Assembly: GCF_028502605.1 (NCBI RefSeq)
Contig: NC_079232.1
Coordinates: 4,526,001 to 4,590,000 of the forward strand
DNA length: 64,000 bases
Source of the DNA: Trichoderma breve
Taxonomy: Eukaryota > Ascomycota > Sordariomycetes > Hypocreales > Hypocreaceae
Direction: 5' to 3'
Part shown: piece by piece, positions 23,964 to 33,379 of the stretch
How positions within the stretch are numbered: position 1 is the stretch's first letter
Layout of the letters: each line of letters begins with the position of its first letter
Notes under the pieces: generated by a model
What the model was told of the DNA's origin: nothing
Databases searched by the model: none
Seen by the model: only the letters and a program-made list of their open reading frames with translations
Made by a program: the position numbers and the translations under genes

Positions 23964-25382
23964 GGTGGATTCAGGGACGAATAAACAGATATGGAAAGAG
24001 AGCAAATTTGAAATGAAAGAAAATACCATTTGACAGCAAATACCAATAAGGGTTTGGGGAGGGTGAAGCAAATGAGAGAGGTGATGAGCATAGGAATCGT
24101 CGACCAACACGGATCCGACCTGAGGACAATGTAGGGCGAGGCGACGCAAGCGTGTATGTTTCAGAGAGCACAAAGGTAATGGGGGGAGAACTGTAAGAGA
24201 GGGTCCGGGGTTGGAATTTGAAGGCGAAGTCAAGGGAGGTTTACGAAAAGAGAAGAAGAGCATTTTTGAAGCAAGGAATCGACAACTTAACGATATGGTG
24301 ATGAACGGGCATTTGGAGCTGAGGACTTATTGGGAGGAAATCTGGGTTGTTCTATGGGGGAGGCTGACTATGCAAATATCCGAATATTACAGTAGATAGA
24401 GACATATATTTTTACGAGAAAGGAGTAGACGAGGAGAGTAGGAATAATACCGAAGATGTAAATTTAGCAACGCTGATTGCGGTCTTGTTGGCTCTTCTCT
24501 TGTATCGGCGTTTGGCATGTACAATGTTGGAATATTGGCATGGCGTCACTGGCAGATTTGCATGCTGAGGAACTGACAAGGTGCTTACACACAACCTGAA
24601 TCTATATCTATTTCCGTCAAGGAGCAACTACTAAGTTATTCAATACCTAGGCAACAATGCAAGAGATACGAGGGATTTAATGGCTGCAAGTTGGCACAAA
24701 GGACGCGGCAAGTACCGATGGATGATATGGAATCATTCACATGCAAGTTAATAGTCGTTAGATCTACAACTCGGACTTTTCTGTGCGTAAGACCTAAACC
24801 AGAACAAGAGCGAGTTGCTTAACAAAACTCAATTCCAGCACTTTTTAACAAGTGACCAGATCGGGCACCCTGGATGAAGTTTAGTCTTTGCCTAATTGAG
24901 AGACTAGAGCCCTGGCGCTGCATGAGTCAGAAGACAAAGCAGAGAGGCGGGCGCCCGTTAAACTGGGAGGCTAAAAGAAGGACGAAATCTGGAGGGGAGT
25001 GGGTTCAAGTTTATTAGTTGAGCTTTTAGTTATACGGATTACGAGTCGAGAGAGGTGTGGGGGTTGTGACTGAGATTGGAGACCGGGGACTTGGATCTGG
25101 GGTGTGAGTTTTGGGCTGTTAGTTACGCCGGGGAGTCATTTATTAGTTGTTATGTGCATATGTATGTAAGACACACCGAACTTGTTCTTTTTTTCTCTTT
25201 CTTTCATTCTTTTTTGTTTTAGACAACTCTTTGCTTGTTCAATCAGCTTCATGAAATAAATAAAACAGAACAAAGATAAAGACAAAAAAAGACTGTGTTT
25301 TCTTCTTCGCATCCAACAGTTCAACACAGAGACACACACCGACAAAAGAGAAGAAGAAGCAAAGGAAACAGACACAGACAGC
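23964..25382. other. Intergenic region between MTR10 and the GNAT-like gene
   Basis: About 1.4 kb. The first part should be the MTR10 3' end; the last 250 bp before 25383 are A-rich with AGACACA words and look like a fungal 5' leader. No gene or repeat is supported in between. Confidence 0.5.
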
Positions 25383-26421
25383 ATGTCGCCCCAGGAATTC
25401 ATCAACTCGCCCAAATACGGCTCGGCTACTCTCATCCCCTTTGATCCCAACAGCGAGGCCCAGTGCAAGCGGCTGTACGAGCAGCGCTTGGCGTGCTCGT
25501 GGGACTACGACTTGATTGAGGAATGGAGGGCCAAAGTGCGCGAGGGGACAAAGTTTATGTACTGGATTGTGAGTTTAATTGTCTGAGATTAGGCGGATGA
25601 GAGAGTGAAGGGAGACTTGAAGAGCTGACAATGCGGCAACAGACAATTAATGATGAGTTACCTGAGAAGGACGACTTTTTGGCCAAGCACATCGAAAGAT
25701 TTCCCAAAGTAAGTCAAACAAGAGAGAGCAATAAAACGCATGCTTCATGAAAAGGTTAGAAAATGTTTACCTTGTTATGTAGGAAAAAGAAGCCATCGTC
25801 GACACAGCAGAAACTCTGGGCAAGTCATCGAGAACACCAACATTAATCTCATTCATTCCCATCGGCCACATTGCCCTCGAACTGTACCCGGAACGCCAGG
25901 AACAGTATTCCCTGCCTGATTCCACGGTCTGGATCAAGTCTCTGTACATTTCATGGTAAGTCTACAAGATTCTTTCTTCTTTTACTCTCTCATCTCATAT
26001 CGATCTTCATGGTTGTCTTCATCATTATCCCTCATCTCATCATCACTGCTCGTTTCCCATCTAATGCCATTTCATTCTCATTCCCATCATCACCATCAGG
26101 GCCATCCAAGCCGGCGGCTTCGGCCGCTCCGCAATGCACCAACTCGAACGCCTCGCCGCCCTCCCTCCCCTCAACGCAACCGTCATGGCCCTCGACACCA
26201 CGACGAAAAAGTTCCAGACCACCCCCGAGAGCATCGCCATCTTCAACAAGATCCGCGGCTCCGAGGTCGCCAGCGCAGACTTCCGCTCCAACGAAGAGTG
26301 GTACACGCGCCAGGGGTACGACATCATTTGTTATGTTGACGAGATGTACAAGTGGGTGGACCAGGAGACGGGGATTGCGATTTCGGTGCCGTCGGTGTTT
26401 ATGAAGAAGCAGCTTGTTTGA
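25383..26421 (+). CDS. Putative GNAT-fold N-acetyltransferase-like protein
   Basis: Exons 25383-25568, 25643-25708, 25783-25955 and 26100-26421 encode 248 residues; Trp142 is split by the last intron. The N-terminus (MSPQEFINSPKYGSATLIPF) leads to a central strand TLISFIPIGHIAL, then WIKSLYISWAIQAGGFGRSAM (about 134-154). This resembles the acetyl-CoA-binding strand and helix of GNAT enzymes, where a Q/RxxGxG/A loop holds the pyrophosphate. It is followed by LPPLNATVMALDTTTK and EEWYTRQGYDIICYVDEMYKW, like the late GNAT strands. Fungal genomes hold many such small uncharacterised proteins. Neither substrate nor partner is suggested by its neighbours. The exon structure is well supported; the function is a fold-level guess. 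Confidence 0.8.
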
Positions 26422-27186
26422 ACGCTTGATGGAGTTGAGTTGGTTTCTGTTGTTTCAAAGGGGGGCGTTTTAGACGGCGTAGATGTAATGGTAACTGTAG
26501 GTTTACAGTGTATCCAAAGTCTTGTTTATTAATCTGTTAAGCACCGCCTTCGAGGTCCTAGATTTGTGCAACTGTATTGTTCTTGTTCTCTCTTCAACTC
26601 ACAACCACTCGTTTCGCTCAATTGAACAAACACGGTTCGATACTGCTGTGAAAATAACAGAATCCTTGGTAGACCGCTACTATTGTATTCTAAATAAAGA
26701 GTTTTCTTTGTTATCGTGACCCCTACCATTCAGTGTCTTCCTGTCTTTCTTTGTTTCTTCATATTAGTCTGAAACTCGGAAGCGCTTTTCTCCTTTATTC
26801 TTCTCTCATCTGAACCTCTCTTCCAATTGTTCCTTTTGTAGGCTTCGCCTCAATCTGCAGCCATCCGTTCTCTTGTAATTGTTCTTGTACAGACCCTTTC
26901 TTTCTTTAGCCACTCCAATGAAACAGACAAAGGCATCTCGTTACCGCCGTTTCGATTTGGTGAAACAGCTTCTGAACACTAAATTATCCGGTTAACAAGG
27001 TGTGTCCAAGATGGTGTCACACTCGCGAATATGATAAAAGACGACTCAAAGTCTCTATATAATTAGCATATCTACCCTTGGTCTATGAACCCATCTTTGT
27101 AAAAAAAAAAATACTCTACATTCTACTCAACATTAGCCACCAAGTTAGCATCATATCCTAGAGTGCAGTATCCAAAGTTCGATATC
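26422..27186. other. Intergenic region before the zinc-cluster genes
   Basis: About 765 bp, AT-rich, with an A10 run and TATA-like words near 27055-27065 that could serve the gene starting at 27187. Nothing else is recognisable. Confidence 0.5.
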
Positions 27187-29580
27187 ATGGCCAGTCCTGC
27201 AAATAGAATCAAGAACAAGGGTCTTGAAATGACCCTTACAAGCAACCCAACGTCCACAAAAAGGAGAAACCGCGATACTTATGAACAAGACAATGACAGC
27301 AATTCCAATAATGATCCCAATTCCAACGGTCCACCGGCGAAGAAAATTAAACAATGCTGCAAATTTTGCTTACACGGTTTCCAAGGCAGGCAAATGGCCC
27401 AAGTAAGGGCATGCAATTACGAAATACTTGCGAACGGAGACATCCTCGAGTGTCAAAACTGCGCCGATTATCGCTCCGAGCATCCAGAAAAAGAAATCAA
27501 GTGTGAACCTCCTGAGCTTCTGCGCAATAAAAAGGTCTGGCGCCGGTACGGCATAGACCATCCTTCGACATATCCGGCGCAGCCCTGCGACCAGTGCATC
27601 ACCAGCGGCAAATCCAACCAGTGCAACGTCGATTCCATTCTCAACTACGGCTGTACAGCAACAAAGGCCTGCCTAGAGGGCCACTGTACACTCAACGGCC
27701 ACAGGTTGGAGGCAGCGCCCAGTTCTGTCATTTGCCTCGGTGGCTCTTGGACACGCAGAGAATGCCAATATTGTGAGCACATGACGACGAATGGCAGGAT
27801 CACCATCGGATGCAGTTGGCTCAGGGATCGGGCGAATCCAAACGAAGCCTGCTTCAACTGTCAATCCCGCAACCTGGCGTGCTTCAACGGCGGACGCCTC
27901 ATCGCCGAGCCTCAAGCGTTGACTCTCCCCAAAGTGTGGAATGTCGCTGCCACCCACGAATTTGGATTTGTTGACTGTAGGAAAACCGGTACAACCCGTC
28001 GAACCTGCAAGAGATGTCTCGAGGACAAGCGCGGTCACTGCCATGCTGATGCCGGGCATTATCGTTATGCGTGTACTCGTTGTGCTGAGCTCGGCATTGA
28101 CTGTGTCGATAGTGGCAATGACACGTATTATCCCATCTTCGACCTGGCCAGAGTTGGCATCGGCTTACACATGCCCTTTCTCCAGTGTTCATGCTGCATA
28201 CGGAACGGGAGAAACTGCGATTTACAGCGCCCGTGTGATTCATGCATCGAGCACGGCGATCAGTGCGATGCGTGGAAGGACGAAACAACCAAGTATTGTA
28301 TAAAGGGTCGACTAAACCCGCCTCCTGGGCCACTCTATTATCTCGCGCTGGGATATGGTGCCAATGGTGTCAACGATGTCAAAGATGGATCTGCCGTGGA
28401 ACACTGGGTAGGTCCGTTGACAAGCATCTACGGCATGATCCTCGGGAGGGATAATAGGCAACTCGTCGCCTCATTCGCCGCTAATTTAAGAGGAAAACTG
28501 TTTCCACATGGAGAGCCTCCTCACGGTGATGTCGCTCAGAACGGCGTCATGTTTGGACCAGCGAGCGCGATAACCAAGGAAAACATTGTGGCATGGATCG
28601 AATCCAAGTTTCCTCAGCATCACCCGATCAAGGAGTATGAGGGATATGCAGACTGTATCCAAGCGGCAAAGTCCTTTGTGCAGAATCTTCGCAGCGGAAG
28701 GCCACGTCTCCGCGTCGAGCAATTCTTGAGCAACGAACCGAGGAGCTTCACACACGGCCCTGATTGCGGAGAGCATTGTTGCGTCGATGTTGCTGGCAAT
28801 GTCGCTGCCCATAATCTTGCTGTTTCTGCCATCGTCAGCCCTGTCCCCGTGTCAGCTCAGGTTCCGATTCCTTTCTTGAATGATGATGCCATGGCTTTCT
28901 TACCAATACCAATGGATATTGATGGCAACGACACCATCAATGCAACGGGTTACATCTATGGAAATCAAAATGAGAATGAGAATGAGAATACCATGTGCCA
29001 GGGAGCAGGAGCACTCCAATTTCTCAATTCCCAGTGGCCCGATCTGCACTTTGACTTTACCATTGCAGCTCCTTCTGACCAGCAGCTGCCAGCTGTCAGG
29101 TTCAGCCCAGATTTACCAGTTGACATGGATATTTGTTCTGGTCTGAATCTCTATCCCAGCCCCTGTGTGCCAGCTGCCAGACTCTACCCACCTCAGAGTG
29201 CTTCCAGCAATTTCCATGCGGACCTCGATTCATATCTCAACTTCTCCTCGAATCACTTTCCCGTTGGTGAATCCAACATTCGCACCGATATCGATCTCAG
29301 CTTGCTGGCGGGTTTGGTAATTAATCCACCCGAGGTTCTCGTCGACGAGGAAGATAGAGAAGCCAATATCGATCCCAGACTGCGTACGGAATTTGTCGAC
29401 TTCAATCCGCTTCCATTTAATAATCCTAACACAGATCCCAGGATAGATCCCGAACAAACAAGGAGGGATATCGCCTTATGCATGACTATTCTAGGCGACG
29501 TAACCAACTCGACGCCTCTACTCCTTGAAGACGTTCCTCAGCTTGATGAAACTGCACCGGTAGATGACGAGCCAGTCTGA
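27187..29580 (+). CDS. Cysteine-rich protein with tandem Zn(II)2Cys6-like half motifs
   Basis: An intronless ORF of 797 residues from the ATG at 27187 (the reading frame is open a few codons further up, but only to a GTG). After a basic, low-complexity N-terminus (STKRRNRD, PPAKKIK) come many C-x2-C-x(6-8)-C groups: CDQCITSGKSNQC, CFNCQSRNLAC, CKRCLEDKRGHC, CTRCAELGIDC, CSCCIRNGRNC and CDSCIEHGDQC. Each looks like half of a Gal4-type zinc cluster, but the basic residues of the DNA-binding helix are mostly missing. A middle segment with GPLTSIYGMILGRDNRQL and FVQNLRSGRPRLRVEQFL is followed by an acidic, Asn/Pro-rich C-terminus that includes a GAGAAT hexamer repeat (NENENEN). I do not recognise a named family. 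The role may be nuclear, possibly transcriptional. Its end overlaps the next ORF by 17 nt. Confidence 0.75.
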   Translation: MASPANRIKNKGLEMTLTSNPTSTKRRNRDTYEQDNDSNSNNDPNSNGPPAKKIKQCCKFCLHGFQGRQMAQVRACNYEILANGDILECQNCADYRSEHPEKEIKCEPPELLRNKKVWRRYGIDHPSTYPAQPCDQCITSGKSNQCNVDSILNYGCTATKACLEGHCTLNGHRLEAAPSSVICLGGSWTRRECQYCEHMTTNGRITIGCSWLRDRANPNEACFNCQSRNLACFNGGRLIAEPQALTLPKVWNVAATHEFGFVDCRKTGTTRRTCKRCLEDKRGHCHADAGHYRYACTRCAELGIDCVDSGNDTYYPIFDLARVGIGLHMPFLQCSCCIRNGRNCDLQRPCDSCIEHGDQCDAWKDETTKYCIKGRLNPPPGPLYYLALGYGANGVNDVKDGSAVEHWVGPLTSIYGMILGRDNRQLVASFAANLRGKLFPHGEPPHGDVAQNGVMFGPASAITKENIVAWIESKFPQHHPIKEYEGYADCIQAAKSFVQNLRSGRPRLRVEQFLSNEPRSFTHGPDCGEHCCVDVAGNVAAHNLAVSAIVSPVPVSAQVPIPFLNDDAMAFLPIPMDIDGNDTINATGYIYGNQNENENENTMCQGAGALQFLNSQWPDLHFDFTIAAPSDQQLPAVRFSPDLPVDMDICSGLNLYPSPCVPAARLYPPQSASSNFHADLDSYLNFSSNHFPVGESNIRTDIDLSLLAGLVINPPEVLVDEEDREANIDPRLRTEFVDFNPLPFNNPNTDPRIDPEQTRRDIALCMTILGDVTNSTPLLLEDVPQLDETAPVDDEPV

Positions 29581-30817
29581 TCAAATGGAGCAGAACCCTA
29601 AGGATGCCTCGTTCGGCATCGCTCATGACAAGATCAACGGGGAACCCAGTGGTTTCAATAATGTCCTAAAAGACATACCGCGACGTGCCAAGCACGTTGC
29701 ACCAAGTTCTCCTAACAAATGCCTAGAACTACGAGACGCCCAATTCTGCGAGCACAAAGTCGCGGCCGACTCCATCTGCCAAAGCGGCTCGCACGTAAAA
29801 GAAGACCGCGTCCACGTCTGCGACCACTGCAGCAAGGCGAGCGCCCTCGAGCTCGTCAGCATCGGAAGCTCGTTCGACTTGGCCGCGATTGAGAATATGC
29901 GCGCGTACCTCTGCAACCACTGCGCCGAGAAAGTCAGCAAAGACGTCCGCCCCGTGCTGCGAAACAGGCTCACCAGCGACCTCAAGGTCTGGGGCAAATG
30001 CCAGGAATTTCCCCTTGCGAGTCGTATTCCCGTCCTGTTCAACAAGGACGGCGGCACCATCACCTTCATGGGCGACGCCCAGAAGATCACCGGGTGCTTG
30101 TGCGGAACGAAACTTCTCTACCGACGCCTTTGCTACAGCCACCGCCTCAAGTACGGGGACGAGGTCGTGAAGCAGGCTCAGGAGATGCAAGACTGGTGCC
30201 AACAAAAATACGGCGCCAAAACCTGTTTTGTTTGTCTCAAGGGAAGCCAGCCTCGTGTAGTTGCCTTTAAGGGACGGCAGTGGGCTGCCAACCAGGCCAA
30301 ATGCACTGCTTGGCAGTGTCTTGTCTGCGGTGATTTGGTCCTGAATCAACCAACTATGAGCATCTTCGGACCGCAAGGGCCCAAAGCCATAGTTTCGATA
30401 CCTCGGGTAATTACTAACGCTGTATATGGGAGCCAGGATGGAGAAGAGCAAGAAACTGAGTATGTTGCACAGGAAATATCTAGCGAGGAGCTGAAGGGAG
30501 AGGAAGAGCTTCGGTCATACGCAACTGGAAATCAAGCATCTTTTGGGGAGCCATCGCCATCTGCAACGTACTTGGACGAAGGATCGAATGGAGACCAGGT
30601 ATCTTTTGGGGTGCCATCGATAACGTATTGGGACGAAGAATCAAATGGGATCCAAGAAGGAATGCTATACGAGCAAGCTGAAGCAGAGCAGGAAGGACGA
30701 AATGGAGGACGAAATGCACGGGCAGATGGAGAACAAGCTCAAGAACGGGATACATCCGAGTCCAACGAAGAAGCCTCTTGGGGGGGATCTTGGACTCTTG
30801 TTCACCGCCCGATCTAG
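29564..30817 (+). CDS. Cysteine-rich protein adjoining and possibly spliced to the zinc-cluster ORF
   Basis: ORF of up to 417 residues; the first ATG (29564) overlaps the preceding stop, while an in-frame ATG at 29585 lies four bases after it. The Cys pairs CDHC, CNHC, CLCGTK, CYSH, CFVC and CLVC are spread over the first 260 residues; this suggests zinc binding but differs in spacing from the upstream ORF. The C-terminal 120 residues are acidic and contain two imperfect copies of a unit ASFGEPSPSATYLDEGSNG / VSFGVPSITYWDEESNG. The end (SWGGSWTLVHRPI) has no recognised motif. Separate fungal genes rarely overlap on one strand. So either a small intron near 29500-29602 joins both ORFs into one protein, or the mRNA is dicistronic; in-frame donor (29500 or 29560) and acceptor (29593, 29602) pairs exist. 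Confidence 0.6.
   Translation: MTSQSDQMEQNPKDASFGIAHDKINGEPSGFNNVLKDIPRRAKHVAPSSPNKCLELRDAQFCEHKVAADSICQSGSHVKEDRVHVCDHCSKASALELVSIGSSFDLAAIENMRAYLCNHCAEKVSKDVRPVLRNRLTSDLKVWGKCQEFPLASRIPVLFNKDGGTITFMGDAQKITGCLCGTKLLYRRLCYSHRLKYGDEVVKQAQEMQDWCQQKYGAKTCFVCLKGSQPRVVAFKGRQWAANQAKCTAWQCLVCGDLVLNQPTMSIFGPQGPKAIVSIPRVITNAVYGSQDGEEQETEYVAQEISSEELKGEEELRSYATGNQASFGEPSPSATYLDEGSNGDQVSFGVPSITYWDEESNGIQEGMLYEQAEAEQEGRNGGRNARADGEQAQERDTSESNEEASWGGSWTLVHRPI
30525..30654 (+). repeat. Two-copy direct repeat inside a coding region
   Basis: A unit of about 65 nt, with CATCTTTTGGGGAGCCATCG in copy one and TATCTTTTGGGGTGCCATCG in copy two, is repeated in frame. It encodes the duplicated acidic segment of the second cysteine-rich ORF. 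Confidence 0.75.
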
Positions 30818-32396
30818 CTCTTTTTGTCGTTACTGGGTGCGTCTCGTTGACATCAAGAGGTCAAGAAACACTTGCTTATATTTTCCCTCTCTTCTCATAA
30901 TTCAGAAGGAGGGCTTTGTTGGACCATGTACGAGTATTCTATTGTCATTCACGATTAACAAGATTTGAAAGACAAATATTGAGCCTACCTATTCTCCGTG
31001 AAACCATGTATGCAACTCACCAAGACCATAGCATTAAACCAGACGATATACCTATATCCGCCACTGAAATCGGAAGTCTGGCTCGGTGCCCAGTATGGAG
31101 TAGTGCCATATTTCAACTCTGCACGATTAAACTTCCAAAATGTATGTTAGCAAATCGATCACAATTACAAGGGTATGATGTATGTATGTACACACTTAAA
31201 ACGACGGGTTTCAGCACCTGAAATCCTCCGTAGCTTGTACCCGGCCGCGTTTTTGCCGTCTCACCATTCAACGTAAGTCTATTTTACTCGCACTAGACAA
31301 CCTAAGGTATTTTTGAAGCCAACCGAGTCACCCATGCCACTTAACTTGAGACAAAAAATTACAAGTTGCTTTTTATTGGTCTTATCAACGGAAAGAGAAA
31401 GAAAAAGAGGAGGGGTAAAAGAGAAAGGAAAAGGAATAGGAATAGGAAAAAGAAAAAATGAAGCAAAAGGGAAGATAAAAATGAAGTAAAACAAGAAAAA
31501 GAAAAAGAAAAGACAAGATGTTATAAGGAAAAAAAAAAAAAAGAAAAGAAACTGTCAAGACGTTCTAAAGGGAAAAGAAAAGAAAAGGGGGAAAAAGGAA
31601 GAAAAAACTCAAAAACAATCAGAGGTGAGCAAAGAGTTCAAAGGCACCCGAGTAGAATTGATTGGTCCTAGATACAAAAAGGACGGTAGAATCTTGAAGC
31701 GAATCCTCATTACCATGCAAGTTAACAGTCAATAAGTAGAAAAAAAAATGAAATTACACGTGTGAAATAATGGGATATAAGAGAAGAACGTATGACCCAT
31801 AGTTTCAGAGTCTGAGAAAACCATCCTCGCAAAGCCCAAGAGGGGAATTAATGGCCATGGTCCCCCCCGAGGCCTTTGTTCGCCTGCACGCACACACGCA
31901 TGGCGCAGTGTCGAAACACCCTCGTCATCATCCGCGCCTCCAACCCCCTTTCGTTCAAAATCGCTCCCAAGCCTTCTTTTTTCTTTTTCCCCTCTGGTAG
32001 TGCAACGAGACAGCCCTCTTTCGCCAGCACGCGCTCTTGACAGGGGGGTTCCCAGGCTGTGTGTACCATTTGACACAGCGACCCCGTCGGTTCCATCTCC
32101 CACCAACGCGCGGAGAATATTTTCATCGAAATAGAACAAGACATGAAAAAATAAAAAGGCAACTAAAAAAAGAAATCCGAATGCGCGACCCAAGTCAGAA
32201 CCCGACTCCCCGTCCGATGCATTGAGAGGTATCGTGCTCGTCGATCGTCCAAGGCCGTCCAGCCGCGCGTGGTGTTGCATGCACACTCCATGCCATGCCA
32301 TTGAGCGTCCAAGAGCCTCCCGTTTCAACCATGAATGTCGCCTCTATCATCATGAACAACAAGACAATGCAGCCTCCCTATTATGGTTTGTGGCGC
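30818..32396. other. Convergent 3' region between the zinc-cluster ORFs and RAS1
   Basis: About 1.6 kb with no supported gene. It includes a purine-only tract (31390-31606) and a GTACGAGTA motif at 30928-30936. Part of it may be the RAS1 3' untranslated region. Confidence 0.5.
31390..31606 (+). repeat. Polypurine/polypyrimidine tract
   Basis: Over about 215 bp the + strand is almost entirely A and G (GGAAAGAGAAAGAAAAAGAG and similar), with a few interruptions. Hydrophobic ORFs read from the other strand (Phe/Pro/Leu) are by-products of this composition. Confidence 0.8.
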
Positions 32397-33379
32397 TCAC
32401 ATGATGACGCACTTGCAGCAGCCGCCCTCCTGCTCCTCGCCCTCAATGTCCATGGGCTTGGGAGGGTTTGCGCCAGAGTTGGTGCCGCTGCCGGTTGAGT
32501 AGCCCTGCATCTCACGGTTGTATCTTCGGATCTCGCGGACGATGTCGTAGAAGGCCTTGTCAACGTTGATTCGGGACTTGGCCGACGTCTCGATGAATTT
32601 GCAGTTGAATGATCGTGCCAACGCCTCACCCTCTGTTCAAGTAGAAAATCCCATGTTAGATACCTGTAAAGCAGCTCATGACGGAGTACGACGGTTGCTT
32701 ACCTTGCCTGGTGACCTCTCGCTCGCCCTCCAAATCACACTTGTTGCCGACAACCACCATGGGGAAGTAGTCCTTGTCCTTGACTCTCAGGATCTGCTGC
32801 TGGAAAGTTGTGATTTCCTCGAAGCTCTGTCGTGATGTGATTGAGTAAACCAGCAAGAAACCCTCTCCTGTGCGCATGTACTGCTCTCGCATGGCACTGT
32901 ACTCCTCCTGGCCGGCAGTGTCTAGAACATCGAGCAGGGCGACCTCGTCATCAATGACGCATTGCTTTCGGTATGAGTCTGTTGTCGTTATCGACGTATT
33001 AGCCAAGGATTCGAATACTCAAACCAGATGAGGGCAAGGTAGACAGGGTGGCGGATAGGGAGACGGTATTCGCGAGCCGCGAAGCCCGGGAAAGGGGGTA
33101 GCATTGAGCTGCTGCGGGAGAGCGACGAACCTTCAATTGTGGGATCATATTCGTCGACGAAGTGGCTCTGGATCAATTGGATGGTCAAGCAAGATTTACC
33201 GACACCACCACCGCCGACAACTACGAGCTTATACTCTCGCAGGAACTAGCAGCTAATGTTAGCTATACAGAACAGGCTAAAGCAAAGGGCAAAAGAAGGG
33301 GGAGGACAAGGGGAGACAAAGAAAAAAACGCGCGCGCAGAGAGACAGGTTGATCAACGTACCTTGGTTGCTGAAGCCAT
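32397..33379 (-). CDS. RAS1: Ras-type small GTPase
   Basis: Exons are complement(33362-33379), (33131-33245), (32703-32978) and (32397-32632); they encode 214 residues. The first exon has six codons (MASATK). G1 is GGGGVGKS (17-24) with wild-type glycines at the positions equal to human G12/G13. The effector loop is [10 protein letters not shown]3 is DTAGQEE with the Gln61 equivalent, G4 is NKCD and G5 is ETSAK. The hypervariable tail ends CCKCVIM: a CaaX box for farnesylation with upstream cysteines for palmitoylation. It therefore belongs to the Ras1 group rather than Rap/Rheb, acting at the plasma membrane upstream of cAMP and MAP-kinase signalling. The long hydrophilic insert before the tail is usual in fungal Ras. 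Its upstream side is a 7.3-kb stretch without a supported gene. Confidence 0.97.

Noticed and set aside
31279..31494. Minus-strand hydrophobic ORF (Phe/Ile/Pro-rich)
   Set aside because: Produced entirely by the polypurine tract; not a membrane protein gene.
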